A stretch of 64,000 nucleotides of DNA from Steromphala cineraria (lineage: Eukaryota; Mollusca; Gastropoda; Trochida; Trochidae). Of the stretch, positions 24,275 through 38,910 are shown piece after piece (position 1 is the stretch's first letter; every line of letters begins with the position of its first letter). The DNA is taken from positions 72,917,060 through 72,981,059 of the forward strand of contig OU744721.1 of assembly GCA_916613615.1 (NCBI GenBank), given 5' to 3'. The notes beneath the pieces were generated by a model, which saw only the letters and a list, made by a program, of their open reading frames with translations, made no database searches and was not told where the DNA came from. Position numbers and translations under genes: made by a program.

Positions 24275-24990
24275 GAATGGTGGACTCGGTACCAGCTGGT
24301 CAGACAGATTCAAACCATGCAAGACATTGATTCTGTGGACGTGGAGAGAAGCAGTTCAATTATCCAAGGTGCATTGACAACACCGGAGCGTTGTGACGAT
24401 GAACAACCAAATTGAATAGAAAATTGACATACTGTAAGAACAATGCTCTTATGCTTGAAACAACATGGAGGAACGTTTTGGATTCCATGGTGAAGGTACA
24501 AGGTGTATATAGAACAAGGCAATGATGTAAATACACACACGCGTGTTGACAATGAAGCAACCAGCATGCGTGAACACCGACGGAAACTACACCCAACCAA
24601 GCTTTAACAATTCGTATGTACATAGACCGGTAATACCGAGGGAGTCGAGTCACATGACACATCTCCAGGTCCCGCCTTGCAGGGTGAAAGTCTGCTGAGT
24701 TTCCTACACAGTTCCTACCTACCTACCGGCAGGCTCATCCGTTGCGTCGCTTGCACTTGATTCTTCCAGTAGTTATTGATGAACAGTTAGCCTATTCTCT
24801 CCCTACTGAGGCAACTCCGTCATTCTCTCGATTTAACTTCTGTGGTATGTTGTGCAGTCTGTCAAAGAGAGTTTCCGAGAATTACCGAGGTTGTGCGAGA
24901 CATAGTCTACAGTTAAAGACAAGGGTTCTTACACCTGTGCGATGCGCTCATGGCCCATCGGAAAAGAATAAAAAGTTATTTGAGTGTGTA
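24275..24990 (+). other. Probable 3' UTR of the receptor gene with polyadenylation signal
   Basis: Follows the receptor stop codon. The first AATAAA I find downstream is at 24967-24972, in agaataaaaagttatttgag; a transcript end shortly after is plausible. The 3' extent is inferred. Confidence 0.5.
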
Positions 24991-27900
24991 TGAATAACGA
25001 AAGTTTCCGCGTTGCACATTGCCTTAGCAAAGGGCACGAAAGAATCGTAAGATATGCAACAGAAGTTACATCGTAAGAAAAGATTTGACAAAGATCTTGG
25101 GAGAGAATGTATTGTACCTGTATCTTATGATATGTGTTGGTACCTGTTGGCTATTTCTTGAACGATTAACGTCGTTAACTATTGAGACATTAGTAAGACA
25201 AAATTAGGATGGTTACTGACTGATAGCATTTTGTAAGGCAAAAAGTAATGTTTTTTCTGTTTTGGTGATATTTTGGACAAAGAGTCAAAATTGTATCATT
25301 GATTTTAGTAAGCAGAATTATGATTGCAGGTATTGCTTGGTTTTACTTGAATGCACTGTCGTCGAATGGGAGGAAAAAAACATTTTTGTGAATCAAGAAA
25401 ACATATTTTTGAGTTTCAGTTTGCATAAGATCACACTTGTGTTTATTGCCTCTTGATAGGCGTTATGTAAGGTATTTTTTGTTATGTAAGGGACTTTTCA
25501 TTCACTTACATTTGAAAGATAACCATCTTTTCGCTCTGAATAATTGCATCTATGTAGAGCTTCAGTTTAATCCTTTGTCGTGTTGTACTACCAACCAGGC
25601 CTTTGAAGGCAAAATAGTGCAACGTGTAGCAGTATTTCTTGATAACATACACTTTTCTGAGTACATGCAAGGCGTTTCGATCCTTATTCACTCATACGGT
25701 TTGCAAAATGTACCATATTGGTATGAGAGTCCGAAACGTCGCATATGTTCCATATTAAAAGGTGTTATCAAGAAATATGGTTTCTTAAGTCATCTCTGTA
25801 TAGTTACTAGATCATTGCAATCATTTATTATACAGGCAATTCTAATTATACACATATGGAAAAAAGTTAAGCTCGCCATATTGTTTCAGCAGTAAGACAG
25901 TGTGGTTGAAATAATCGTATGATAAGATAATAATTACCATAATTTAACAATTTTGTTTGGGGGGGGGGGGATTATTAAACATAATGTATTTAATTTTTTT
26001 AGATAATCGTATTCATAAAATTGTTGTATTTTTATGTCAAAAGACAAGTTACATTATCCTGAAAAATGCAAGTGATATAAGATAGTTGTAGTGTGGGTTA
26101 TACCATTCTATCAAGCCAACTGGTCAAATTTTAGTGTCGTCCTTTAAGGCAATAATCACTATTTAGACCACTGTTAAGCGTCAAACAATGCCCTAATAAC
26201 AACTGTAATTACAACTGTAATGACCCCTCGAAATCAATGAAAATCAAAATAAAATAAATAGTTTGAACTAAAACGATCCCACATTCTTTTCAAAATCGTA
26301 TGTTTACAGCCTTTTAGATATTAATTTACAATAACTGTTGAAAATATGTAAGCGATTTAAAAGACCTGTGACTTCCTTATTTTGAAATCTACACATTTCA
26401 TGTTAAGAGGGCTTATTCATTTAGAGTATCACAACTTTGCCATAAAATCATTGAATTTGAATTTAGGGGGTGCCTAATTATTTTCCATATGTATATATAA
26501 TATCAAAACACAATTTTTATTATTTTCCTGCAAACCTTTATGTATTTGGGTTATTCTATTCATTTGATTGATACAGACATGTTTTACTTATTTCACGACA
26601 TACTACGTTTGATACGTTAAGATTTCAAGCATGCCTAGCATTTAACGTGATTTGTGTTAGCAAACCGATATCTAGTCCACATATACAGTATGACTAAGTA
26701 ATCGGTGTAATTTACTGCATATGCTTCTATATAAAACGAAAAAGGTAGACTGAAGACTGTCGAAAATTGAGGTTCTAGACTCATTGAAGGATAGATTGAC
26801 AAATCAAATAGTTTTGTGTTTTATGGACAATGTACATAATTAGGATTTCGATTTTTATTCGGCTTCATTTTATGGTTTTACTTATCTGTATAACAAGATA
26901 AGGTTGTTTGATTAATAAGATTTTCATATTTGGCATAATGGGTTCCTTTCACCTCGATACACACAAACTTGTAAATCGGTCAAACATCTTACACATTGTG
27001 CACATATTTCACTTTTATTATTGAATACAAATTTACTGAGATAAATGTTCAAGTACAAACTGTGATAACGTTTTCATACTTTGTCGTCTTGTTCCTTGAA
27101 ACCTAGAACTTCTTTAAAACTTTTTGATTTATTGAATTCTATGCAGAATTATACAAAATGCCACATGGTATGAACCAAGTCAGTTGATAAACAACGTATA
27201 CAACATTTTTCCGTACGACAAACGATCAAATGTGACATGGTACAGTTAGCTAAATGAACTGTTAGACTTAAAGTCATATTAATTGTAATATCCTTTATAG
27301 AAGAAATATCAATGTACTGTGTAACCGTATAGCCATGTTTTGCAATGTTAAATGTCAATACAGCGAATGATTAATTGAATACCGGTATGATAGTATACTA
27401 TAGGACAATCAGAGGATATTCATATTGTTTTGAGGGAGTCCATTTATGATTTTATGAAATAGTACATCGAAGATTTAGAAGTATCAAAATGGCATATCCT
27501 TGTTAGAACTATGTATGAACTACATGGCTGAAAGCATGTATTCATTAATGTATTATTACTTCAAATGACAACAAAGTAAGTAGAATAGATAAAGGTGAGT
27601 GAGTTTCGTTTTTACATGTTACAAAATTATGCATACTCCTTTTTTAAACAATGTACAAAGCTTATAGTAAGTGACTTCATATTATCGACAATGTACATAT
27701 ATAGTCGAAACAAGTCGTATATAAACACTGTTACCTTTAAATGTATTGTGTTTATGATAAAAATTATGTACAAGTTGCGAGTCCGTGGGTACCAACATTG
27801 TGATAACATTGACAATTCATGTTTACAGTGCAGTTTTAGTCTTTAAGTCACAAAGTATTTTGCTTTGCTTGGCACATGGTCACTTTCCCACCATCCTGCT

Positions 27901-29560
27901 TCCATGTATCCTTGCACCAGCAGTTTGACTCACACCACCCCACATCCCACTTAGTTGTTCCCTTTTATGCGTTTTTCACCGTTTCTTATTTATTATTGAG
28001 TCGATATAGGAATTGATTAAAATATAACCAAATTGAACTTAAACGTTTAGCTAATATGTAATATGTAATATGTATTTTTAAAAACCTATAAAGTCTCGTA
28101 TCAAAACACTTAATGAAAATCGTAGGAACATCAGTTGCCTCCAAATTTCATAAAATGGAAACGTAGGTCCCTAACATTTTAAAAGCAATTTGTGGTTTGA
28201 TAATTGTGACGTGATGAACTCACTTACGTCCCGTATTTCATTTCGTAAATCAATTCAAAACATGTTTACATTCCTGCTGCACATCGACGTGCCATTTGGA
28301 TACACAGACTCATTCGGGTTGCAATGTAATTGTTCATTTGTATTTCACTTCGAAGTTGCTTTCGTAATCTCCAAATACGTGCTTGTGCTCTTGTTAAAAC
28401 TTCAGATGATTCCATTACTTAATCTTCGATGAGACTTGTTTAAGAAAAATCTGACGACAATATTCCTGAACGATTGCCTAAATGCCTACAACAAGAACCA
28501 TCTGAAAATGTTGCTATAAGAGCTAGCCTACTCTCTTGAGATTCACCTTGCATATTCAGTGGAAAATAGTTGCCAGAAATATTGTTAGACTATGTTAAGG
28601 AGCACTCCGCATTTGAACACAATGTGATTATGCAGATGAAGGCCCAACCACTAAGAATGTACATTGCATTGGAGCACTGACTGCTGACGTTACGTGTAGA
28701 TGTATAAGGCGCCTTTTCCTTTTTTAAAGTAAAGTAGCTAGTTCCACGTATCGGTACGACGTCTGTGCTGTGGTTACGTTCTTCATACTCGTGTGACATA
28801 CAACCCATCCCATCGTCTCCACCGCGTTTTGTATTGTGTTCACTTCATGAAGTAACGTTCTAGTCATATAAAAAGGACGAAATCGGTTTTCGCGTTTATT
28901 AAAGTAATAGCTTGCTTTCGATTCCGATGTAATGTTATTGTTGTTTAATGAACAAAAGCCAGGAACCTGACCAGTATTTTAAATGAATCTTTTAGTGTTG
29001 TCCTTCATCTTTGTAACTCACATGTCACAAAAACCACAAGGGAGTGATTAAAGTTAAATTCAAATCAATCGTTTAATCAACGAAAACTTTTCCTCTGAAA
29101 TGTACATTACACATTTGGTCCCAAAAGATATATACAAAATCTTCACTATAATAGACATATTAACTTGTCTATGGAATATGAACCCGGTTTTTGTCCACAC
29201 AAGTTCAGTGTTGATTCTTCACTATTGGTACTCTAGTTGGTACTATTGGTACTCCCGCTCTTTGCTTCGCACCCATCCCCACAACTTTACCTTTAATTTT
29301 GCCATGTGTTATATCGCAACATTCCACTGCTCAATGACATGATTTATTTTGAAACGAATCATTTTGCACATTTTAATATTAATATAGTAAAAGCAAAAGT
29401 TCGGAACAATTCGGGAAACCATTTGAGCGTTTTTATTCAACTCCAGTGTATCTATGTTGGCTTATTGACCAAATTGTCTGTCAAGTGAACTCTCGTCTCG
29501 CGCTGAGCATCCTGGGTAAGGTCAGGAGGTCAACCTGGCTTTACCGGGTGTCAGACTTGA
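24991..29560. other. Intergenic, AT-rich, no supported gene
   Basis: Only short chance frames on both strands. Notable points are a run of 12 G at 25959-25970 and small tandem motifs near 29.22 kb (ttggtact repeats). I see no splice-bounded conserved protein segment. Confidence 0.5.
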
Positions 29561-29564
29561 ATGT

Positions 29565-29700
29565 ATTATCTCCCTTCGTTATTACTCATTATCACCCCGT
29601 CAGCGGTATTCCAAACAAAGTACCATATGTTTAAAAGATTTGTTATTGTAGTGTTCAAAACGATATAAACGTTAACATTTTCTAAAGTAAGGGAGATAAT
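29565..29700. repeat. Short MITE-like inverted-repeat segment
   Basis: ATTATCTCCCTT at 29565-29576 is matched by its complement AAGGGAGATAAT at 29689-29700, bounding about 136 bp. The TIRs are short and no target duplication is clear, so this could be coincidental. Confidence 0.3.
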
Positions 29701-31072
29701 CTATGCAGGTCTTGTAAAGTTATTGCTGTAGATATGTCTATAGGTAATGTGTCCATCTGTTTCTAAGCTTCCCTCACAAGCCGTACTGATATTTATATTA
29801 CTCGGACGTTTATCCATGCTTATGGTGATGTTTGGTCATTTAATCAGTAGCTGTTTTTGTTTGTCTGTTAATGAATTGTTACAGAAACGTCTAGATTTGT
29901 TATTGGAGATTGTGTTGAGATAAAGAAGTCACAAATAAACTCGTTTGTCAGATTCAAGCAAGTTCTTTGTTATTTGTTTATTTGCTGTTCAATTAAAACT
30001 CATAATCAAAATATTTGACAAGAAACTTATACACAATGTACCATGTATATCAGGATATTTTAGAAAAATATAATTATCATAATATAGCATTATCATCATG
30101 AAATCGATGTGGACTATAACATTACTTTTCCTATCTTCTGTAATACCAGGTTGTAACTAAAGGGGTATCTTTTTTAAATTATAAAATGTATGAAAAAGTT
30201 TTGATTTTCAGCTTCCGTTAAGGTTGAATGACACCGAACGAGGCAATATGGTTCACCAGAAAAGACAGATTATAGTATTTAAACAAGTACTTAGCCTTAA
30301 TGAAGTCATGATTCAATGATTCAGTACATTGTTTTCTAAAATTAAGAAATGCAAATGTATTTTGTTTAATATGAAATTCGCTGCTTGTTTACAAGGCTGA
30401 ACACATAAACGACAAGACGACATGAGGAGTATGACGTGTTACTAGCTACTAGAAAGACAACCTCATTATTTCTCGACCATGTGGTAAGGAGAGTGAAACC
30501 CCCTTGTAGTAAGAAATTTTAAATTGATTTAATCCATATTGCGACCTTTTGCTAAGGGAAACCATGTAAATATACCAAGGGAAAGCATCTATCGATAAGA
30601 TCTGATTTATTGAAAATATATACAGCTCTCAATGTATATTAAGAACATTCTTTTGGAAGAAATAAGGATAATATTTTGGTATCTAAGCAATACTCACAAA
30701 AGAACACAATCGATTATATTTCATCACAATATAGTGACCAAATTTCAATTTATCTAAAGTATCGCCACTGCAAATGTTAAATAAACATACGTGAAAATCA
30801 CCACCCGAAGATTCAATGTTTAAATGGTTTATAAGTGAAATTGTGAACCATGAAACATTTCAATAAACTTTTTAAATTACCTACAAAGACACAGAGATAA
30901 TAAGATGAACAATAACATTCGGGTCGTAAGAGGGCATATGTCAACATTTCTTCAGTTCAAACCATTAGAAACATGTACGTGTATATCTTGCTAACTTTTG
31001 TTATCGTCTAGAATCTTAACTCAAACAACGGTGTATGTCAGTAAGTTAAGACACACATTCCAACTTTTGTTA
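29701..31072. other. AT-rich stretch, nothing supported
   Basis: No long frames, conserved protein segments or internal repeat structure seen. Confidence 0.5.
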
Positions 31073-31750
31073 AGATAAGAAAGGAATGTAATTCAATTTT
31101 CATCACATCCAATTGTAATGGATTTATTTTATCACATTTTTTTTATTGACAGGGGGAAATATTGCGGGACGTTTTTAGCCTTTACACACAACAGACACAT
31201 TTGATTGTAGTGATATGTTCTTTCCTGATTGAATTATCTCAGTATTGGCTGTCCAAAAAGATACTCTTCTCATGAATAAAGTCACAGCAGAATTCCATAT
31301 AGCAGAATCACGTCATTGAAAGTATGAATGTCAGTTATGAAATTAGTTTTACCGAAGAAAGTTGTATATCAATAAACATTCAACATTCTTCAAAATTGTT
31401 ATTTCGCTGAAACTGTGCAATGGAATCTTTCAATCATCCATTAAAATGTGACTTTCTAGACCTTGTTTTATAGGTAGGCGCTGAAATTCCATAAAAACTG
31501 AATCGTGATCTCGATCGATGTATTCTGCCAGACCATTCAGTCTAATTGGTGTACTTACGGTCTGCATGTATGTCCTGTGTATTTGCGATTAATTACCAGG
31601 AATATGCAAGTGTATAAATTACTTTGTAATTGCAAAGTTCAGTTTCTACTTTAAAGTACATATAGTGAAAATGGATTTACATTTACCAAATATAAAACTG
31701 CAATATGGAACTAAGTACATAGGTAAATCTTTTCTTTATAATTCAGTATA
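31073..31750. repeat. Old duplication, copy 1 (partner 38218-38800)
   Basis: From gataagaaaggaatgtaatt the sequence parallels 38218 onward for about 180 bp with moderate divergence (including cctttacacacaacagacac in both) and continues more weakly through blocks such as gaattatctcagtattggct and a tatttgcgatta-like motif near 31.58 and 38.74 kb. The best frame over the first part is on the minus strand in copy 2. Confidence 0.7.
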
Positions 31751-32272
31751 CCAATTGATTTCGAATTATTCATTCATAAAGTGCACTCTTTGCATTTTGA
31801 ATTTCTAACGCATTCTTAAAAATCCATTTTCGCACATTTGGAAGGTAGAATATTTTCAAGGAATTGTATCATTATTTATAGTTTATACATACAATATATT
31901 AAGGATTGTTGTACTTTTTCTGGTCACCATGGTAATGTGTAGATAATAAAGTTACCGACTAAAAAGGAATGTGAACCTTTGTAGAAGAACAAGTCACCTT
32001 TATCACACTTTTTCCATTAGAATGATTAAAGATTGGGAATAGATGATTGGTATGCATGATTAGTTAAAGTATATGCACCTTGAAGTTAAGCCTCCAAAGC
32101 TCCCATAGACAAAAAAAGCAAAAGGTATCAGCTATTACAATATACTATCACTCGATGTGTCTTCGACACAACAAATACATTGGACGAATGTCTCAATGAT
32201 TAAAATAGTTAAGAGTATCTCTTCAACTGACTGGTTGCAAAGCTTAGGACTATTTGCACATTATATCTACAG

Positions 32273-32476
32273 AAAACATAACAATAAGACTGACACTGTT
32301 TGAGAGGTTGCCGTTTCTCAAGCGATTAAAGTATGTTTTTGTCAATGCCATGGCATGTATCCCACATGATATAAAACCCTATCTTTACAAGTTTCCTCTT
32401 TTGGCACAACTGATTTACCCTGATGTGTACCTTGATCAATTACAGTTGTTTGATGTTAATCTTAAAAGCAAAAGGT
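32273..32476 (+). other. Exon-like open segment of unknown identity
   Basis: A frame of about 67 codons is bounded by a tctacag acceptor-like site (ending 32272) and a gtaaga donor-like site (from 32477). It reads LFERLPFLKRLKYVF near the start and LAQLIYPDVYLDQLQLFDV near the end; no domain recognised. No partner exons were found, and a minus-strand relic of another repeat overlaps just upstream, so this may be chance. Confidence 0.25.
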
Positions 32477-32789
32477 AAGACAGGAAAGCGAACAGGAAGG
32501 TTCAAGATGATCAAATATTGTATCTTCAAAATATAACCCTTTTTTCTCTCAAAAATACATATGCTCATTGTACTTTCACAGGTGTAGGATAATCTTAACA
32601 CAACCTATTATGTAGTTTGATTTTTCTCACTGGATGTCTATTCATGCAACTGGAACCACAGTTCTTCGTCTTTTTTAAAGTATCCGTTTAGAGCATGTTA
32701 GTGGGAGATTATCAACTTACAGGGTTTAAATTTGCGATAGGAGTAAGTAAACGTCACTCTAATTGGTACGTAAAACTTGAAAAGGGACG

Positions 32790-34975
32790 TGTAGTTTTTT
32801 TATTTAAACATATTTTATTCACGATGAAAGGATTGGGTACAAGTTATCCAACTTATTGAAACCCTCTCCTATGTACAGTGCTGACATGGAGTGTTGAAAA
32901 TCAATATATGTACAATGATATATACAAAGAAAACAGAGGAAGAAATATATAGAATACATATAAATGTATAGAAAAGTAAGGGGAAAAGTAAGATTTTCTT
33001 TCAGTTGTCAAATCTTTTTGACTTGGAGATATACATGTACATGTGAACTTCTTTAAAAATATTAATGTTGTCATTGTAGGTTAGATCTGCGCTGCCATAT
33101 AATATTAAATCTAAATTAACTAGTACTCTGTTAAAACATATTCTTTCGATATTTCGAAGCATTGCATGCCTTAAATCTGAATATAATATACATTCCATAA
33201 ATTTTCAAAAGATAACTTACATTACACATTGGAGTATCTTCTAGGCCGATTTGGAATAAATCGCTCTTTAATTTGCTGTTGGAATATCTCAATTGGGTAT
33301 GAATTATGTTTAATCTTCGTTTACCAAATGAAAAATAAGGCGGTGCTTTGGGCTTCTTTGGGCATATATGAGACTGGAAAGTAGTTAGGGTGCCACATTC
33401 TCTGATATGATAAGGGAGATTATTCCAAAGTTGGGATGTTGGTGGAAGAAATGATTGACTGTAAAGCTTTGTAAGAGAAAAAGACAAGGAGAGATCACTG
33501 ACATTTCTAAGATTATAATTTGGCCTTGATGAAACTGATTGAGGCATAAGGTCACATAAGTAGGATGGGGCATTACCATTATATATTTTATAAAATAAGG
33601 ATAATTTTCGATACTGCCGTCCTTCTTTTAAAGGTTGCCATGCTGTCTCAAATGAATCACGAGCAGCATATTTAGGGAGGCCAGTAACTATCATGGCAGC
33701 TTCGAACTGTATCTTTTCAATTTTATCTGCTAAATCTGATGAGCAACCGTCCCACAGTTCACAAGCATATTCAAGATGCGGTCTTATAAAAACAACGTAG
33801 ATTTTGTTCAAAGTATCTCTATTTAACATGAATTTCAATTTTCTCATCGACGAAACCATCAAGGAGGTTGTTTTCACAATGTTGTTAATATGAGTGTTCC
33901 ATTTAGAATCAGACGAGAATGTTATTCCAAGATGTTTATGGTTTTTTTCAAAGGTAACATTCTCATTTTGAAATTTCAAGTTGAGAGTCATATTGTGATT
34001 TTTTTATACTAAAGAGGACGGCCTCAGTTTTGCTTGGATTGTAGGTAACAAGCCATCGCTCTGCCTAACTAGTCAAAATTTATAGATTTCTATTCAAAGT
34101 ATCTTGCATGAGTTTATGGTTAATTGATGTAAACCCCATTGATGTGTCATCTGCAAACAAGCGTGCGACACCATCTAATTTGTCTGCAATAAAGTTTACA
34201 TAAACAATGAAGAGAAAAGGACCAAGGACGGATCCTTGTGGTACACCGGCAGATAAGACTTGTTCATTCGATAAAGAACCATTTACAAAAACCCTCTGTG
34301 TTCTATTACTAAGATAACATTGTATCCATTTAAGGATGTCATTACCAATACCATAATTCTTAATTTGTGTAGTAAACCTTTGTGCCAAACTCTGTCAAAA
34401 GCTTTTGATACATCGCAAAATACCATGCAGTAATCTTCACGTTTATCTAAGGTATAGCAAATATTGTTGTATAGCTCTATCAACTGGTGTGTCGTGGAAT
34501 GTCCAACTTGGAAACCAGATTGATATTTGTATAAAAGTTGATTGTCAAGAAAGTTGTTGGATATAAACTTTAAGACCGTTCTTTCAAATATTTTACCCAG
34601 ACAACTGATCAAAGATATTGGTCGGTAATTGCTACAACTAGATTTATCTCCTTTCTTGTAAAGAGGCATCAACATGTGCTTCTTTCCATCTTACGGGATA
34701 AATACCTGCTTTGATTGATTGATTGAATAGTGAACACAGAGGTTTACTGATAGGGACGGCAATCAATTTTAATAGTTTATGACTTATCCTATCAGGACCG
34801 CAGGCTTTGTTCACTTGCAGGCTTTCAATGATGTCGGCGATTTCATTTTCATGTACCAAAATATGATTGAGTTGGCTAGATGTACGCATTTCAAAACAGG
34901 GCAAATCTAACGTGTAGTTCTTTTCACTTTTCATCCTGTTAATATAAAAAAGTTTTTTATATTTCAAGTTGGTGT
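32790..34975 (-). mobile_element. 5'-truncated, frameshifted LINE (Jockey/CR1-like non-LTR retrotransposon)
   Basis: The minus strand encodes the polymerase part of a non-LTR retrotransposon in several frames. In order: KACGPDRISHKLLK (34967-34644 frame); YKKGDKSSCSNYRPISLIS, YQSGFQVGHSTTHQL and motif A CDVSKAFDRVWHKGLL (34675-34283 frame); motif B AGVPQGSVLGPFLF and motif C LFADDTSMG with the catalytic Asp pair at plus 34146-34157 (34388-34080 frame); then thumb KHLGITFSSDSKW and the C-terminal region in 33991-33131, finishing in another frame (LILYGSADL...SKSKRFDN, stop near 33001). At least four frame changes and a stop near 34080 make it a pseudogene. No endonuclease domain is present. 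An A-rich tail (plus gtagtttttttatttaaac near 32.79 kb) marks the 3' end. Confidence 0.9.
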
Positions 34976-37660
34976 CAATATAATATAATCAAGTTCTGTG
35001 TGTTCAAAAGCGTTATATTTTTTGTTAGAAATAGCAAAACATCTTTCGAGCCATACAGTGAATTAAAAGGGTTTTTTTCCAAGAATATATATATTTTCAA
35101 AATCTTGGCAAAATTCTCAATTACAGAAATATTTCAAACGTGTAAATCCTGGCAACCTTTCATGTATTGGTAGTTGCGTATATAACGTTCACAGAAAAGA
35201 GGTTATGATAAGAACTGTTAAACGTATTTCTAAGTCGGACAAATTATCTACCTAGTCCTAGGGTAAACACCAACCAATTGCAAATAGACTCAAATAGACT
35301 AGCTAGATAAGTTAACAACAATCATGGATGATTAGCAAATCGGATTTGATTGACTGCCTTCTTTGAAAGACAGTGTAATTTTATGAATCCCTAACTCTTG
35401 AATTATTGTACTCGGTGTAAAGATGATCAGACACAACTCAGCTGATGTCTGCATCAGTAAATTCATATGAAGGCAGCCTTTCATGTACATACCGATGCTA
35501 AGAATATGATTTACTCGGGGGTCTCTTCAATAACTAGGCAGTACTATAAATATGCCAAGCAAAGGTTGTGTATGCTATATCTATGTAGGGTTCAATGAGC
35601 TGCTAGACATAAATTGAGTCTTCAGATCAATTACTGTCAACAAGACGAATAACAAAGCTAGGTGTATGTGAGTTGATTATAAAAACACTATCATCACATT
35701 AACTCCACGTGGAATGTTTAACAAAAGAAATGTTAAAAGATAAATCGAAATTGAATTATAATTGCCTACACGTTTTTCCATTTCATCAAAGACGTTGTAT
35801 CTACATGTCACTGTGAAAATAGTGCAAAAAGGCATTGATATTAAAAGATGGCAAATCCGTGGAGCCTTACATTATGTTGCATTGATGTCTTTCTCATATC
35901 AATTGTACTCATCTAAGGCACATCACAAAAACGATCTGCTGTGAAAGTAGCGATGTGAAATCATATACGTTTTTGATACGCAAAAATAGTTGAGAGCAGA
36001 AGTAAATTCTGCATACTTCATTACGCATATTATGCCAGTATATACTGATAAAAATGACTTCAAACCTTTTGAATAGATTTACATGTACCAATATGTAGAT
36101 ATTTATTTACAATTTCATGCATTAAATGTGCTAGTTTGTTTTTGTGTGTATATATATATATATATATATATCTTGTACTGTCTGCAAAATGGTGACGATG
36201 ATTTCCCTTAGCAATGGTTGACTCCATTATATCTGCATTGACTTTGACGTCATTCGAGTTGATTCACTTGGTTTTCTATTTGTGTTAATTTCTTGTTTAT
36301 TATTTTGCATATCATTATTTTGAGTATAAATATATATATTATTGTTTAGACAGGAGGTGTGACTAACGCATCGTCTATTTTGTTTGCTATCATTTATCCA
36401 AATATTTTGTTTACATCCTTTTTATTATTTATTATAAGCTGATTGTCAAATCATTAATAAACTGATAGATCATTATTGACAAATTGTCAAGTAGAAGTAA
36501 CTTAATAACAACTATGTCTGTAGAGATGATCCTCATTAAAATGCTTGTTTTGCTAATACGTTAAATGTCATAGCTTTATAGAATTGTGTCTAAATTTCGG
36601 ATTCTATGTTAAATGACTGAATCTGTAATACGTTTCCTTACTTTACTGATATTTCAAAAACGCAAAAACCTGAGAGACGATAGATGGTTTACTCATTAGC
36701 CCATAATGCTGTTTCCAAAGCAGGAATTTGTAACTAAGATTGGAACTGCTTTTGAGAAATATCTCACATATTAATGTCTGTGTTACCAATTAGAATCGTA
36801 AAGGAACATCAGGATAAGGAAATTCTTTTGAATAAACCAATAATCACAGTGACATAACAGATACAACAACAACAAAATTTTCATTAAGAATAAATAATTA
36901 AGGCAATGGTAGGAATATAAACAAAGTGTGTCTGGAGCAGATAGTTACTTCTCCTTATCAGTATGTGTCATCATTCAGTCTTGTGGTAATCAAAATATGA
37001 TTAGTGACAATCTTTCTTATCGATTCTTTGAAGAAGACAGCTCCCAAATCTGGCCACTTCATCTGAGTGTCTGGCCTGCTTTGATGTTGTATATGTACAC
37101 TTTTCACAAATATGGCAAACTAGTTTACATGTATATGATTCCTACTTACCTGGTTGCTTTGATAAAGTATTGTACACCATCATGTGCTTTCATGCGAACA
37201 GCTACAGTAGGCATAAGGTCTCAGCCATATTGCAGAACAAATATAACACTTGATTAGAGTGGAAACTATGTTTTGGAGAGGATTTGTGAACAAAAGTTTT
37301 GATGACCAATCCATATATGCACTTCAAATGTGATCCACCTTTAATACAAATACATGTATAGGAGCTTAGATTTTAAATTGCAAATTTATCGTTCTGTAAG
37401 ATGCTTTTTAGGCTCAAGGGAACAATCCACGTTTAAGAGTTAAAGCTTTTAAGTGACTCAATTTAAATACGAGTTTAGATGATTTTGATGTTTAATCCCT
37501 GAGGTTATGATATCATATTTTACCTGCATATAAATCTTCGCATTTTGATAGCAGGGTTAGGATTACAATAAATGAAACACCGTATCCACTTCCAATAGCT
37601 TTCACTTAACATTGTTATTCTTTAGAAGTTTAAAGAATAATGATGGATATTTCCGCACCA
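34976..37660. other. Diverged duplicated DNA without a recognised gene
   Basis: Parts match downstream DNA: about 35280-35520 resembles 41640-41850, and about 36900-37130 resembles 42390-42670 (both include caaagtgtgtctggagcaga-like and cagtcttgtggtaatcat-like strings). A (TA)n run lies at 36149-36171. Frames here are short. Confidence 0.5.
36149..36171. repeat. (TA)n microsatellite
   Basis: Uninterrupted TA run following tttgtgtg. Confidence 0.95.
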
Positions 37661-38217
37661 TTTGGAGATAAAACATTAAGCAATTTATTGATCTCTATTG
37701 TTAACATGAGTGCAAAATACCGCCACAACATACATGTTCATATATTTAGAATTAAAACTAAGAAATTTCATTCCAAAAATTCAATTTAATGTATGCTATC
37801 ATCATTTAAGAACCTTATCTCTGGATATACTCGACCAGACCTTATCCCTATCTCCTTATTCAGAGTTTTATAAAGGTGTAACTAAAACTTTATCATATAC
37901 TTAACAATTCTTGAACATTTTATTACAAATAAATTGATATATACAGTATATGTGTTTGCTTTCCACTTGGTACAATGACCACAAATTGATCAAAACATTT
38001 TTATCAAAACTTCATTACACATATTTCCGCTGTGATGAAAATAGTAAAAGAACATTTAACACATGTGAGGTCACATGAAAAGCATATGCCACTCTTTCCG
38101 CAAATGCAAATACAATCATATATCACAAAAAGTGTATTGCTTACTTTACGATATCTGGAATGAAAAAAAACCCATTGGAATATGTCAGTTGGTTGAAACA
38201 CAGCCCCACACTTGTGT

Positions 38218-38800
38218 TGAGATAAGAAAGGAATGTAATTCGATTTTCACCACAACCAATGGCGAGTTTTTTTTCCTTTATCACATTTCTGTTTATTGAC
38301 GGAAGGAAATATTGCGAGACGTATTCAGCCTTTACACACAACAGACACAACTGATTATAGTGCTATGTTCCTCTTCTGATTGAATTATCTCAGTATTGGC
38401 TGTCTAAAAGATATTCTTGTCCCTGATTTGGTCAAAACAGTCTACATGTAGACTTTGAGAATTCCATTTAACACTTATCCCCACGTTTATATGTCATATA
38501 TATGATGAAATTACAAACAGAGGGTGTATAACAATAGAGATTCAGAATTCTTCAAATTGTAGCTGAACTGGTACCATGTAATGATGTAAAACCACCATTG
38601 TAACTTATTATTCCTTATTTTATAGGGAGTGCAGATACTCTCCATGTGAGTATTTAAATTAGGAATCTTGTTGATGTATTCTATTTCGTAAACAGTGCAT
38701 CTCGTCTATTTGATGTACTCACCTTCTACATATATATTCCGTATTTTTGCGATTATATACTAGGTAACATGCATAAGCACAATCATTGGTTATGCAGGGT
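38218..38800. repeat. Old duplication, copy 2 (partner 31073-31750)
   Basis: Direct-orientation match to copy 1. A minus-strand frame here (38350 down to 38141, with CVKAEYVSQYF) has a counterpart with stops in copy 1, suggesting either former coding content or simple nucleotide relatedness. Confidence 0.7.
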
Positions 38801-38910
38801 TCACATTTATATTTGTAAACAAAGTGCAGTAAACATTAGTAACACTTCGTTTCAAGGTAACAAATTTAATGATAGAATAATACATATTAATAATTATTCT
38901 TGGGTAATAT

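Noticed and set aside
23840..24322. 160-codon open frame on the minus strand
   Set aside because: It is the antisense shadow of the last receptor exon, whose plus-strand frame has clear M4 and MA helix homology.
25959..25970. Run of 12 G as a regulatory or quadruplex element
   Set aside because: A lone homopolymer without further G tracts; could be a sequencing or assembly artefact.
36928..37257. 109-codon plus-strand frame as a gene
   Set aside because: The equivalent duplicated region at 42.4 kb does not keep the frame, and there is no recognisable domain or splice context.
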